This document shows positions 1 to 9,000 of a stretch of 64,000 nucleotides of DNA, piece by piece. Numbering within the stretch: the stretch's first letter is position 1; every line of letters begins with the position of its first letter. The stretch is taken from NCBI RefSeq assembly GCF_000212735.1, contig NC_015510.1, positions 6,077,001 to 6,141,000 of the forward strand, written 5' to 3'. Made by a program: the position numbers and the translations under genes. A model generated the notes under the pieces. That model was not told the origin of the DNA, ran no database searches, and saw only the letters and a list, made by a program, of their open reading frames with translations. Source of the stretch: Haliscomenobacter hydrossis DSM 1100 (GTDB taxonomy: Bacteria > Bacteroidota > Bacteroidia > Chitinophagales > Saprospiraceae).

Positions 1-448
1 TCATTTTTTGTTGCAGTTTAGCCAATCGATCGGTTTTTGAACGAATTTCGACTACAAAATCCGGAACAACTTGAATGAAACTTTCCTCATCATCGGGTTC
101 TTCGGCCCAACGCTCTGGAGAAAGCCACGACACATCTGGCATTTTTATGGCCCCGTCGGGTAAGTCATAAGTTCCATTGGGGCCAAAAACCTGGCCTTTA
201 CCCTGGCTTTCATTCCAGAGATTTAATAAAAAATTAAGGCGGTTTTCGCGTTTCCCTGAACCTTTTTTTAGTGGGGACATAACTGATATGATGCCATTTG
301 CCTCCCGTTCAATTTGGAGATCGGGAAAAATTTCGATTAAACCGATAAAGTCTTGTTTGCTCAGTGGGATTTGAGATTCAAAAGCTCCGTATTTGAGGAA
401 AAAATCCTCAACGCTCATATTTTTGGCTGATACAAAAGTAGATCCCAT
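1..448 (-). CDS. Uma2 family endonuclease-like protein (C-terminus outside window)
   Basis: This reading frame runs leftwards off the window edge, so only about the first 149 residues are seen. It carries two hallmarks of the Uma2/DUF820 family, a PD-(D/E)xK nuclease fold: MPDVSWLSPERW and, later, PDFVVEIRSKTD, whose D and E-x-K fit the nuclease core. The ATG at 448 is used; a second in-frame ATG at 418 is equally possible. These proteins are abundant in cyanobacteria and some Bacteroidota and their biological role is unclear. A long inverted repeat lies directly upstream. Confidence 0.8.
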   Translation of the reverse strand, partial: MGSTFVSAKNMSVEDFFLKYGAFESQIPLSKQDFIGLIEIFPDLQIEREANGIISVMSPLKKGSGKRENRLNFLLNLWNESQGKGQVFGPNGTYDLPDGAIKMPDVSWLSPERWAEEPDDEESFIQVVPDFVVEIRSKTDRLAKLQQKM

Positions 449-472
449 TGGAGAAATTTTCTTAGGGCGATA

Positions 473-573
473 AAAAATAAGTGTTCATTTTGCCAAAGGA
501 TTAGATGAGTAAACGGTTCATTTCAAGTGTCTTATCTAATCCTTTGGCTCAGGAAAAATGAACACTTATTTTT
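473..573. repeat. Long imperfect inverted repeat
   Basis: The left arm (473-506) and right arm (534-573) are complementary over about 34 bases in two blocks: an outer block around AATAAGTGTTCATTTT and an inner block GCCAAAGGATTAGAT. The right arm has a few extra bases between blocks, and the loop is about 27 bases. It lies between two genes that both read leftwards, so it could terminate the App1-like gene or be a non-autonomous mobile remnant. Confidence 0.7.
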
Positions 574-601
574 GCCCCACTACCCAGTCTACAAAATTGC
601 A

Positions 602-1780
602 TTATTTTGGGAAAACAGGCAAGCTCAATTTCCACTTATGTTGACTCTGGCACAACTCCTGGAAGTAGTCCCAATCCAGAAAATGTTCCTCTGAGCACAT
701 CTTTGCCAATTGCCGATAAGAAGTAAACATTTGAATTTTGTGGGTGGCTTCCTGAGCAACAAATTTCTCCAAACGGCGCAGGGGGCGGCTTTTTTGCACA
801 TCGCGGATAAATATAGCCGCTATCCGCCCAGGGTAGCTCTGGTCGATCTCATGGTAAATGTAAGGATCCTTTTCGGCATTGTCTCCAATGAGGATGAATC
901 GTTTTTCCGGGTACATGTTTAAGATGCGAATAATGCTTTCTGTTTTGTGACCCTGGTCTTTCTGACTATGGATTTTGTAAGGGAACCCAATGTCGCGCAA
1001 CAAAATGGGCGCTTTGGGCATGGAATGCAATTTCAGGTATCCAGTCACCAGGTCATAAATGTTGCGTGGGCTATTGGAAAGATAAAACAAGGGTAAAAAC
1101 CCCTGGTCATCATTGCCCCTGCGCAAAGCCCGAAAAAAAGCAGGCACTTCATCAAAGATTTTACGTCGATGGATGCTTTTGAATAAGGTATTGTAAAAAG
1201 CGCGCCACTTAAAAAGACTGGCTACACCAGTTTCGATGATGGTATCATCCAAGTCAGAAATGATTCCGATGCGGCTCTCTTCAGGCGGAAACATGACCGT
1301 GGTGCTGGTTGCAATTTCCAATTCTTCTGTCCAGGGGGTTTTGAGCAAAGTGATGTTGACTTTTTGCCAAGGCTCATCACTGGTCAGCACTAGGGGAGGG
1401 TACAAAGGTGTGCTGAGGGTGAAATAACCTTCTCGGTCGGTGATGAGTTCAAACTGATGGTTTTCTACATCGACGCGCAGTACGGCATTGGGTATTTCAT
1501 CACTCTCAAATCGGCGGTATGAATTGATCAAATTTTGCAGTACCGTATTCATCGGACTATTGCGCAAACGTTTTTTGACCAACACCCTGCCTTGCAAGAA
1601 AAGAAAATCACGCCGACCAAAACCACGGTAAGTCGCTATTTTGATCGGCAAATTTTGCCCAATACCGCTTACTTTGACCAAGGCAAACCTCAGGTCATCA
1701 ATGAAATGATCCAAACGTCTAAGTATGTTGATCACAATGGTTTTCAGCGAAGGCATTAAAATTTGGTTTTCTTCGTTCAA
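602..1780 (-). CDS. App1-like phosphatase domain protein (DUF2183)
   Basis: The 392-residue protein carries a HAD-type catalytic core: DLDDTIIETG near residue 176 gives the DxDxT nucleophile motif, YLSNSP near 254 gives motif II, and LIGDNAEKDP near 317 the acidic motif. This arrangement matches the App1/DUF2183 family, whose yeast member is a phosphatidate phosphatase. The N-terminal 100-170 region resembles a small beta-sandwich (VLRVDVENHQFELITDREGYF-like stretch). No signal peptide or membrane segment is seen, so it is probably cytoplasmic or membrane-peripheral. The substrate in this organism is not known. Confidence 0.8.
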   Translation of the reverse strand: MNEENQILMPSLKTIVINILRRLDHFIDDLRFALVKVSGIGQNLPIKIATYRGFGRRDFLFLQGRVLVKKRLRNSPMNTVLQNLINSYRRFESDEIPNAVLRVDVENHQFELITDREGYFTLSTPLYPPLVLTSDEPWQKVNITLLKTPWTEELEIATSTTVMFPPEESRIGIISDLDDTIIETGVASLFKWRAFYNTLFKSIHRRKIFDEVPAFFRALRRGNDDQGFLPLFYLSNSPRNIYDLVTGYLKLHSMPKAPILLRDIGFPYKIHSQKDQGHKTESIIRILNMYPEKRFILIGDNAEKDPYIYHEIDQSYPGRIAAIFIRDVQKSRPLRRLEKFVAQEATHKIQMFTSYRQLAKMCSEEHFLDWDYFQELCQSQHKWKLSLPVFPK

Positions 1781-1825
1781 AATTCGGAGAAACTTCCGAT
1801 TTTTTCGCAGTAAAAACGAATAAAC

Positions 1826-2362
1826 ATGAGAAAATACTACTTATCGCTCATTATTGGGTTTGTATTTGCCACCTCAACCCAGGCTCAAGACACGGAAGTA
1901 CCCATGAGGGAGGCCAGTTTGGTGGAAGTAGCCACGGTAGACGCCCTCATCAAAACGCTGTATGATGTCATCTCCGGTCCAGCCGGCCAGCGGCGCAACT
2001 GGAATAAATTCCGCTCCTTGTTTCGCCCCGAAGCCCGACTCAATTCCATAGGAAAAGGAGCCGATGGCAAAGCAAAACTAACCACCATGACCCAGGAGGA
2101 CTACATCCGAAATGTTGGCCCCATGTTCGATGAAAAAGGGTTTTTTGAAAAAGAAATTGGAAGATCAGCGGAGAAATATGGAAATATGGTGCACGTTTTT
2201 AGTGCCTATGAAACCAGATTTGTCGTGGATGGAAAGGTAGAAGTTCGCGGCATCAACAGCATTCAATTGGTACAAAAAGACGGTCGTTTTTGGATATTAA
2301 ACATCATGTGGAATCCGGAAACGCCGGATAACCCGATTCCGGAGAAATACTTGAAAAAATAA
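1826..2362 (+). CDS. Secreted NTF2/SnoaL-like protein
   Basis: The 178-residue protein begins with a signal peptide (hydrophobic IIGFVFA, then TQAQD as a probable cleavage site). The body has the pattern of a SnoaL/NTF2-like cone: an early helix with VDALIKTLYDVISGPAG, RSLFRPEARL, then a strand-rich end with GINSIQLVQKDGRFWI and a terminal W. Related Bacteroidota proteins are usually labelled nuclear transport factor 2 family. It has its own start 45 bases from the divergent App1-like gene. No catalytic residues can be assigned. Confidence 0.65.
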   Translation: MRKYYLSLIIGFVFATSTQAQDTEVPMREASLVEVATVDALIKTLYDVISGPAGQRRNWNKFRSLFRPEARLNSIGKGADGKAKLTTMTQEDYIRNVGPMFDEKGFFEKEIGRSAEKYGNMVHVFSAYETRFVVDGKVEVRGINSIQLVQKDGRFWILNIMWNPETPDNPIPEKYLKK

Positions 2363-2367
2363 TGTAC

Positions 2368-2417
2368 GGGCACCCCTATGTGGGTGCCCAACAATGGTCA
2401 ACCACACAGGGTTGACC
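2368..2417. terminator. Two hairpins between convergent genes
   Basis: Hairpin 1 (2368-2389) pairs GGGCACCC with GGGTGCCC over a 6-base loop. Hairpin 2 (2396-2417) pairs GGTCAACC with GGTTGACC. They sit between the converging NTF2-like and RlpA genes, so a bidirectional terminator is likely, although neither has a long T run. The first resembles the hairpin at 37214-37235. Confidence 0.55.
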
Positions 2418-3434
2418 CTACAGGCGCAATACAAATCCATTCACCAAAAACTGGCGTTTGATTTGGCTGGCATAAACCAACGCTGCATCACGATTATCGA
2501 ATCGACCGGCAAAAATCCGGTAGCTAAATGCGCCATTTGCGGCTGGTGCCTGAACGATATAAATCTCTCTCAGCCCCAGGTCTACCAATGATTGTGCCTG
2601 ACGCGTGGCATTGTCAACTTTGGAATAAGCGCCAATTTGTACCGAATACCCACTACCAACTTGTAGGCTAGGGAAGTTTCCCACTGTGCTTGCGCTTGGG
2701 TTGGTGTTGTATGTAGTTGCATTATTGGTTGAATACCCTGGATTGTAGTTGTTGCTGCTGTTTCCAGTGTAACCGAATTCCGAAGGTATTTGTGTCTGCA
2801 TGCCTACTTCATTTGAACCGCTAAAGTTCCCACTGCGATTTTGAAATCGACGATCATAAGCAGGAGGAACTGGCCCGTATTGTGGCTGCTGTGCAGTGGA
2901 CGTATTATTCGTCGACTGTTGGTCCGTATAGCCACTGGTACCCCGCGGTGTGAAATAATCTTGCGGTACTTCAGCTGGGGCACTATTGTAAATGCGATCA
3001 AAGGCAAATGCATTGGCACTTTGGCCATTGGCCGTATTGTAATTCGCGGCTACCGCATTGGTTTCGGCATATCCATATGGTTCAACCTTCACCTGAGCAT
3101 TTCCAACCAGGGTAAGATCAATTTGCGAAGCCGCAGCCATGGACAGAGCAATCAAAGAACCATCGTTGCTAAAAGGGCCGCGGTCATTGACCCGCACGAT
3201 AACCGATTTGCTATTGTCCAGTCGGGTAATTTTGAGCAGGGTACCTTTGGGGTAAGAACGGTGGGCTGCAGTAAACTGTGCTCGGTCGTAGGCCTCACCA
3301 TAGGCGGTTGAATGCCCCTGTAGGCCATCAGAGTAATAATTGGCTTTCCCGACTTCAACTTGTTGAGCTAACAGGAGTGTAGTGTTCAGGAATAGGGCGG
3401 CAAGCACGCCGCAGACTTTAAGCAGGTTGTTCAT
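2418..3434 (-). CDS. rlpA: RlpA-like septal ring lytic transglycosylase with SPOR domain
   Basis: After a signal peptide (LFLNTTLLLAQQ), residues about 25-125 form the RlpA double-psi beta-barrel, with GKANYYSDGLQG at its start and VRVNDRGPF, the signature carrying the catalytic Asp. A low-complexity Asn/Thr/Ser/Gln linker of about 120 residues follows. The last 75 residues form a SPOR peptidoglycan-binding domain (YSVQIGAYSKVDNA, YRIFAGRFDNRDAA). RlpA proteins cleave glycan strands lacking stem peptides, or act structurally at the septum. The ATG at 3434 is chosen because it begins a standard signal peptide; an upstream ATG at 3455 would add seven residues. Confidence 0.9.
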   Translation of the reverse strand: MNNLLKVCGVLAALFLNTTLLLAQQVEVGKANYYSDGLQGHSTAYGEAYDRAQFTAAHRSYPKGTLLKITRLDNSKSVIVRVNDRGPFSNDGSLIALSMAAASQIDLTLVGNAQVKVEPYGYAETNAVAANYNTANGQSANAFAFDRIYNSAPAEVPQDYFTPRGTSGYTDQQSTNNTSTAQQPQYGPVPPAYDRRFQNRSGNFSGSNEVGMQTQIPSEFGYTGNSSNNYNPGYSTNNATTYNTNPSASTVGNFPSLQVGSGYSVQIGAYSKVDNATRQAQSLVDLGLREIYIVQAPAANGAFSYRIFAGRFDNRDAALVYASQIKRQFLVNGFVLRL

Positions 3435-3528
3435 TGGCAAAATAACTTTTATCAAAATAACGATGCATATAACGAAAAGTTACAGCAAAATATTTTCAAA
3501 GGAAGGGCACCCTGCCAAATGTAGATGA

Positions 3529-4485
3529 TCAGGCTTCAAAAAGCGCATTGACAAAGGTCTGTTTGTCAAATGGTTGAAGTTGATCGATGGCTTCACCTAC
3601 ACCGATATATTTGATGGGAATTTTAAATTGATTGGAGATGCCAATGGCCACACCACCTTTTGCTGTACCGTCCAGTTTGGTCAGGGCCAGGGCATTTACA
3701 TCAGTAGCTTCGGTAAAGTGTTTGGCTTGTTCAATGGCGTTTTGACCCGTGGTAGCATCCAGAACCAGCAGGACTTCGTGTGGAGCCGTTTCAATTTTTT
3801 TACTAATCGAGCGTTTGATTTTGCCCAATTCCTGCATCAGACCCGTTTTGGTGTGCAGACGTCCCGCCGTATCAATAATGGCAATGTCACAATCGTTTTG
3901 AATGGCGTAGTTGACCGTTTCGTAGGCCACCGCAGCCGGATCCGTATTCATTCCTTTGCTGTAAAAATCACATCCTACCCGTTCCGACCAAATTTTGAGT
4001 TGGTCCACTGCCGCAGCGCGGAAGGTATCGCCAGCGCCCAACACTACTTTTTTACCTTGTTTTTTGAATTGATGGGCCAATTTGCCAATGGTGGTGGTTT
4101 TGCCTACTCCATTTACACCCACGACCAGCAGCACAAAAGGTTTGATGCCAGTGGGCAATTCATAACCAGCCAGATCCTGGGTATTGTTTTCAGCCAGCAG
4201 TTGAACAATCTCATCGCGAAGAATAAAGTTCAATTCACTGATTCCGAGGTATTTATCTTTAGCAACACGGGCCTCAATGCGCTCAATGATTTCGGTTGAA
4301 GTGGCTCGACCTACGTCAGCGGAAATCAATAGCGCTTCGAGTTCGTCCAATACCTCTTCGTCTACGGTTGATCTGCCAGCAACCATTTTTGAAAGGTTAT
4401 TGAAAAAACTGCTCTTGGTTTTTTCAAGCCCTTTATCGAGGTCTTCTTTTTCCTTTTTTCCAAAAATATTGCTAAAGAAACTCAT
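3529..4485 (-). CDS. ftsY: Signal recognition particle receptor FtsY
   Basis: This 318-residue protein is the SRP receptor GTPase that docks ribosome-nascent chain complexes at the membrane. The N domain is followed by the G domain with [14 protein letters not shown] (P loop), DTFRAAA, DTAGR and [10 protein letters not shown], all diagnostic of SRP-type GTPases; GVGE and DLQPF-like residues close the protein. The start at 4485 ([11 protein letters not shown]) fits the family. The frame stays open for 27 codons upstream, but those codons only translate the GAAAAGT-type repeat. It follows the small ribosomal genes on the same strand but is separated from them by a strong terminator. Confidence 0.97.
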   Translation of the reverse strand: MSFFSNIFGKKEKEDLDKGLEKTKSSFFNNLSKMVAGRSTVDEEVLDELEALLISADVGRATSTEIIERIEARVAKDKYLGISELNFILRDEIVQLLAENNTQDLAGYELPTGIKPFVLLVVGVNGVGKTTTIGKLAHQFKKQGKKVVLGAGDTFRAAAVDQLKIWSERVGCDFYSKGMNTDPAAVAYETVNYAIQNDCDIAIIDTAGRLHTKTGLMQELGKIKRSISKKIETAPHEVLLVLDATTGQNAIEQAKHFTEATDVNALALTKLDGTAKGGVAIGISNQFKIPIKYIGVGEAIDQLQPFDKQTFVNALFEA

Positions 4486-4493
4486 AGTAATGG

Positions 4494-4600
4494 GAATGAA
4501 AAATGAAAAGTGAATAGTGAAAAGTGAATAGCTAAAAGTGAAAAGCATTTTAGAATAACTTTTCACTTTTCACTTTTCGCTTTTCACTTTTACCTATTCG
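4494..4600. repeat. Heptamer cassette, GAAAAGT type (inverted arms)
   Basis: The left arm (about 4494-4544) is a tandem run of GAAAAGTGAATAGT-like words. The right arm (about 4558-4600) carries the complement, CTTTTCACTTTTCACT. The core of about 13 bases is CATTTTAGAATAA. The cassette fills the whole gap between ftsY and the terminator behind the DUF4295 gene. Confidence 0.8.
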
Positions 4601-4601
4601 C

Positions 4602-4638
4602 TAAAAAGGCTTTTCCTGTGCGTACACAAGAAAAGCCT
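4602..4638 (-). terminator. Rho-independent terminator of the rpmB-rpmG-DUF4295 unit
   Basis: On the minus strand AGGCTTTTCTTGTG pairs with CACAGGAAAAGCCT over the tetraloop TACG, followed by a T run. It ends the ribosomal transcript before ftsY, so ftsY probably has its own promoter or relies on read-through. Confidence 0.85.
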
Positions 4639-4671
4639 CTTTACGGACGATGCATCAGACCATGCATATAT

Positions 4672-4848
4672 TTACTTCTGGGAAGCAATAAAAGCGTCTT
4701 TTTTGTCTTTGTGCACCATTTGCTTTTTGTAGCTGTATTTGCCCGTTTTAGGGTCTTTCACGCTAACTACGATTTGAACATAGTCGCGGCCAGAGCCAAC
4801 GTTAGCAACACGCTTAGCAACTTTTGCGTTTTTGGATACCTTTGCCAT
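4672..4848 (-). CDS. DUF4295 family small ribosomal protein (bL38 type)
   Basis: This 58-residue basic protein begins MAKVSKNAKVAKRVANVGSG and ends DKKDAFIASQK, the pattern of DUF4295. The family is limited to Bacteroidota and its gene normally follows rpmG, as here. From memory, the Flavobacterium ribosome structure assigned this family as an extra large-subunit protein, bL38. It lies 80 bases downstream of rpmG on the same strand and ends at the strong hairpin at 4602-4638. It is short enough to be missed by size-limited gene calling. Confidence 0.9.
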   Translation of the reverse strand: MAKVSKNAKVAKRVANVGSGRDYVQIVVSVKDPKTGKYSYKKQMVHKDKKDAFIASQK

Positions 4849-4928
4849 TGTAACTTATTTAGGCGATCAAATTAAGGCTTTCTGCTTGAATACACAAGTG
4901 TTGTCCTAAATCTGCTCTCAATCAGCAA

Positions 4929-5117
4929 TTATTTAATTTCGCGGTGCACAGTGACCTTCTTCAATACGGCGTTGAATTTCTTCAACTCCATACGATCAGG
5001 GGTATTTTTGCGGTTTTTCTGGGTAACATAACGGGAAGTACCGGGCATACCCGACTTCTTATGCTCAGTGCATTCCAGGATAATCTGAATGCGGTTACCT
5101 TTGCTTTTCTTTGCCAT
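4929..5117 (-). CDS. rpmG: 50S ribosomal protein L33 (bL33)
   Basis: The 62-residue protein contains the L33 landmarks [28 protein letters not shown] and [18 protein letters not shown]. It keeps only one Cys of the usual CxxC pairs, so this is probably the zinc-independent form. It lies 20 bases downstream of rpmB and upstream of the DUF4295 gene, the standard Bacteroidota order. Confidence 0.97.
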   Translation of the reverse strand: MAKKSKGNRIQIILECTEHKKSGMPGTSRYVTQKNRKNTPDRMELKKFNAVLKKVTVHREIK

Positions 5118-5137
5118 GACGACTCAAAATTTCTTGA

Positions 5138-5401
5138 TTAACAACCTGGTTGCTCCAAAATTCCACTCATATCAACTCCCTCTTTTTCCAGACGCTGCAG
5201 GTATTCATAAATGCCCAGCTTGCTGATGTTGCGCATCGCAGAAGTGGAAAGTTTCAACGTAACCCACTGATCTGTTTCAGGGATGAAGAAGCGCTTCTTT
5301 TGCAAATTAGGCAAAAACCGACGCTTGGTTTTGCGGTTAGAGTGTGAAACGTTGTTACCCACAATCGGACGCTTACCCGTAAGTTGACAAACCTTTGACA
5401 T
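5138..5401 (-). CDS. rpmB: 50S ribosomal protein L28 (bL28)
   Basis: The 87-residue protein starts [20 protein letters not shown] and contains [17 protein letters not shown] and [12 protein letters not shown], the conserved L28 core. The ATG at 5401 is chosen; an upstream start at 5425 would add eight residues foreign to the family. It is the first gene of the rpmB-rpmG-DUF4295 transcript. A tRNA-Arg gene on the same strand lies 120 bases upstream and may share its promoter. Confidence 0.97.
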   Translation of the reverse strand: MSKVCQLTGKRPIVGNNVSHSNRKTKRRFLPNLQKKRFFIPETDQWVTLKLSTSAMRNISKLGIYEYLQRLEKEGVDMSGILEQPGC

Positions 5402-5521
5402 AGTATATAAATTTAAAAAGTTCAAGGTGTCAATGGTATAAAACCGGGTTGAACTTCAGACCTTGAACTTTTCGATCCAACTAATTTTTACCCACCCAAG
5501 TAGGTGAATAATTCATCAGAG

Positions 5522-5595
5522 TGACGCTGTAAGGAGTCGAACCTTAAACCTCCTGATCCGTAGTCAGGTGCTCTATCCAATTGAGCTACAGCGCC
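5522..5595 (-). tRNA. tRNA-Arg (anticodon ACG)
   Basis: On the minus strand the 74 bases fold as a full cloverleaf. The acceptor GGCGCTG pairs with CAGCGTC (one G-T pair), the D arm is GCTC/GAGC, and the anticodon stem CCTGA/TCAGG encloses CTACGGA with anticodon ACG. The T arm is TAAGG-TTCGACT-CCTTA and the discriminator is A. CCA is not encoded. Confidence 0.97.
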
Positions 5596-5626
5596 AGTGC
5601 TTATGCGTGTTTTGCAATTGCGGATG

Positions 5627-5658
5627 CAAAGATAAGTTGCCTTGTGGATGTGTGCAAG
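5627..5658 (-). promoter_or_regulatory. Promoter for tRNA-Arg
   Basis: On the minus strand CTTG (5655-5658) and TATCTTTG (5627-5634) are separated by 20 bases. This is close to the Bacteroidota TTTG/TAnnTTTG promoter and lies about 32 bases before the mature tRNA 5' end. Confidence 0.7.
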
Positions 5659-5769
5659 GGTTTTCTCAGTTTTTTTGCATTAAAAATAGATTCTTGTACT
5701 GTGGAGGGGAGACCAAGGGTTTTTTTTTCCTAAAATAAATATTATCCTTCCTAAAATAAAATAAACCTC

Positions 5770-6078
5770 TATCTTTGGACCGAACCATTAATCTAATTGA
5801 GCCACAAGCCGTTTTTTGTCCCCTCACGCTTATGGCTTACCCGCCGGTAAATCAAGCTTCTCGTTTTAGAGATGCCTCTTCACTCCTTAAACTATGTTAA
5901 TTCATGGAATGATTCCAGACCGTAGTCTGCCAATTGATCATCTATGAATCCGGTCAGGCTACCTGTTGGGTAGTTGATTGATCGCCTTGGAACAGTCTGA
6001 TGCATTGTGTTCGTTACAACCCTGGGGTTGTTGCGTCTACAGGTTTAGGGTGCGTAATGATTTTAGTGAATATACAAC
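5770..6078 (+). promoter_or_regulatory. Probable -7 box and long structured leader of the 1492-residue secreted protein
   Basis: TATCTTTG at 5770-5777 matches the TAnnTTTG -7 element, but no clear TTTG lies 20 bases upstream. A transcript from there would have a leader of about 300 bases. The leader holds several short hairpins, such as CAGAC-CGTA-GTCTG, CTACC/GGTAG and CAACC/GGTTG, and no convincing gene. No known riboswitch was recognised. Confidence 0.45.
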
Positions 6079-9000
6079 ATGACAAATTTGTTTCCCATGA
6101 AGATGACCTTTACCCACATTGTTACAATTTTGTACCGGATCTTACCGGTTGGGGTACTACTCGGTTTGTTTTTGATTCCACAATGGGCAAAAGCCCAATG
6201 CGATCCGCGCACCTCCTGCATCAACCAAGTACAGGTAACGATGGATGCGAACTGCAAATTTACCATTACACCTAATTTGGTAGGTTTCGGGGATTGTGTA
6301 GGTACCTATCGTGTTGTTGTCAGCGACAGCAACCCTTCCAATGGCAACATCATTGACTGTCCTGGACTTTGGGACTACGCCGTACTGAACACGGCCAATG
6401 AAGTGCTCTGTTGGGGCAAAATTTTGGCTGAAGACAAAAGTGGTCCAATTTTGGTCAGTACAGACTTTATCAACACTACACTTTGGTGTACGGATGTTGA
6501 TTTTGTACTCAACAATCCCAAAACGGTAGGCCCAACGGCTACCAATCAATCGTTGAACGGACTCATCTCCGGCCCAGTCATCGATACCGACGTAAAAAAC
6601 CTGGGCATTCCCAATTTTGCAGACAATTGCAAATCCTGCGGTTGCAACGTTACCCTTAAATTTTCGGATCGGTTGGAAACGGTCAATTGTACCGAATCCA
6701 TCGTCAATGGGGTATACGCACGCATCCGCCGTGTATTTGTCGCTACCGATTGTCGAGGCATGACCCAAAGTGTAGAACAAGTCATTACTTTCCGTCGACC
6801 CGTTTTGAACGATTTCAAATTTGATTTTGCTGGCGATGCCAATTATAAAGCCATCATCAGTTATGATGCTTGTGCCGCCAACAAGAGCCAAATTCGCCGG
6901 ATTGACGTTGTACCTTATCTGACCAATTACTTTGGGAAAAAAATCTACCTGGATACACTCACCTGCAACTATGGTTTAAATGTCAGTGATATTGAATTTC
7001 CTACTTGTAATGGTACCGGTCTGAAAATTGAACGTACACTTAAACTGTTCGACTGGTGTTTGAACCGCGAAGTCGCACAATACAAGATCTTGATCAAATT
7101 GGGGGATACCAGTCCTCCCCGCATCCTTAAACTCTCGCGCATTCCTGTCGTGAGCACTGGTCCATCCGATTGTACCGCAGCCCTGCCAACCACTGCTGCG
7201 GGTTTGCGCACCGTCTTGGGTACCACCATCAGTGACAATTGTAACCTCGGTACATTGAGTTTAAGAGTGCGTACCAAAGGTCGGATAGTTAGCGGGATCA
7301 TTGTTGACACCACCAATTGGTACAACATGACTTATCCGGTCAGCAATGGTGTAATCACCGGGATTACCGTAGGGCGGCACCGCCTGATCATTACTGTAAA
7401 CGATGGCTGTTACAATACGGTAGTGGATTCGGTAGAATTTTTTGTCAAAGACCTCATTGCCCCGGTCATGAAATGTGACGACAAGCTGCGGGTATCCCTG
7501 TCCAATACGCCAGGATTACAAACGGGCTATGGCAAAGTAACCGCTCAGGACATTGATGAAGGATCCTGGGACAATTGTGGTAGACTTAAGTGGATGAGGG
7601 TTCGCCGGGTAATTCCACCAGGATGTGAAGCCACTTTTGTTGGGGGCCAATACGATGTGAATGGCAATGGAAAAATAGATCCTCTCCCCGCCGACGGTGA
7701 TTGGACGGAGGCGGATGGATTTGACCTTAACGGCGATGGTGACTTAGCCGACTTCGGCGAAACCTTTATCATTAAGGAGGGCAAACTCTTGTCGCCATTG
7801 GGTGATTTTATGGAGTTTTTCTGTTGTGACCTCGGGGCATTGGTTACCGTGGAACTATGGGGCGAAGACCTGGCAGGCAACCGCAACTACTGTTGGATGA
7901 ATTTGCTCATCGAAGACAAAACCTCACCCATTTGTACGGCGCCATGGCCAGCAACGGTTTATTGCACCGACAAATGCCTCGGGCAATTGGAAGACCGTGC
8001 GGCATCTTCCGTTTGTTTTGGTGATGTCGACATCCAGGGTGGTAACGATTGTACCAACTTGAATATACAATACTCCGTAGTAAACAAGGTAAAATGTGGC
8101 AAAGGCACCATCATCCGGCGCTGGACGATTGCGAAAGGCAGTCAGTCCACCTCTTGTGAGCAGGTCATTACTGTAGTGCCCATCCATGAATACGATATTT
8201 GTTTCCCTCGGGATGCAACCGCAGATTGTAAAAAAGTAAACGCTGATTCCGCATTCGCCGTTGAATTGGGTTGTGATGTTTTGGCGATCAATGTAAGCGA
8301 CAAACGTTACGACGCCAGTGATAGCGAGTGTTATAAAATTTTCCGTACGTACACCGTAATCAACTGGTGTGCTTACGACGATCGTTGTGGTGATCCCATG
8401 GCCAACGGCAAAGTGTATGTCGTAGACCGGAACGTGTTTGGAAACCTTGGCAAAGACCCAATTTATGTACTGGTACGGGATAAAGACCGCAATGGCGACG
8501 AGGAATTCTGGATTTCGAAAAACCGTACTCCTGGCGAAGACTTTGATATTCGATTCACTCCCCCAATTTGTGATGCTACCGACGATTATTACCACAGTTT
8601 CATGTATACCCAAATTATTAAGGTAGAAGATTCGCAGGTACCCGTGGTAACCATTCCTCAATTGACGGTTTTCCAAACCCGGGCAACCGATTGTTTGGCG
8701 GATGTCACCATTACTTTCCGTGGAACGGACAACTGTAGTGCATCGGTAGAACTGGAAATTCCCCAACTCATGGTGGCACCCAATCAGACGCTCAGCGGGC
8801 CTTTCATCATGTACAGTTCTACCCGTTGGACCACCAAAGCCAATGCCGACGGCAGCTTCACGGTTACCGTGAAAAACCTGCCCGAAGGCAAGCACGATTT
8901 GATTGTATTGATTAGGGACGGTTGTGGCAACTTGAGCAAAGCAACCCGGATTCCTTTTGAAGTACGCGACCGCAAAGCCCCTGCACCAATCTGTATCAAG

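Noticed and set aside
4486-4566. 27-residue N-terminal extension of FtsY
   Set aside because: It translates the GAAAAGT-type repeat, and the family normally starts at [11 protein letters not shown].
6000-6275. 91-residue frame overlapping the start of the dockerin/cohesin gene
   Set aside because: It overlaps the signal-peptide region of the larger gene in another frame and has no recognisable features.
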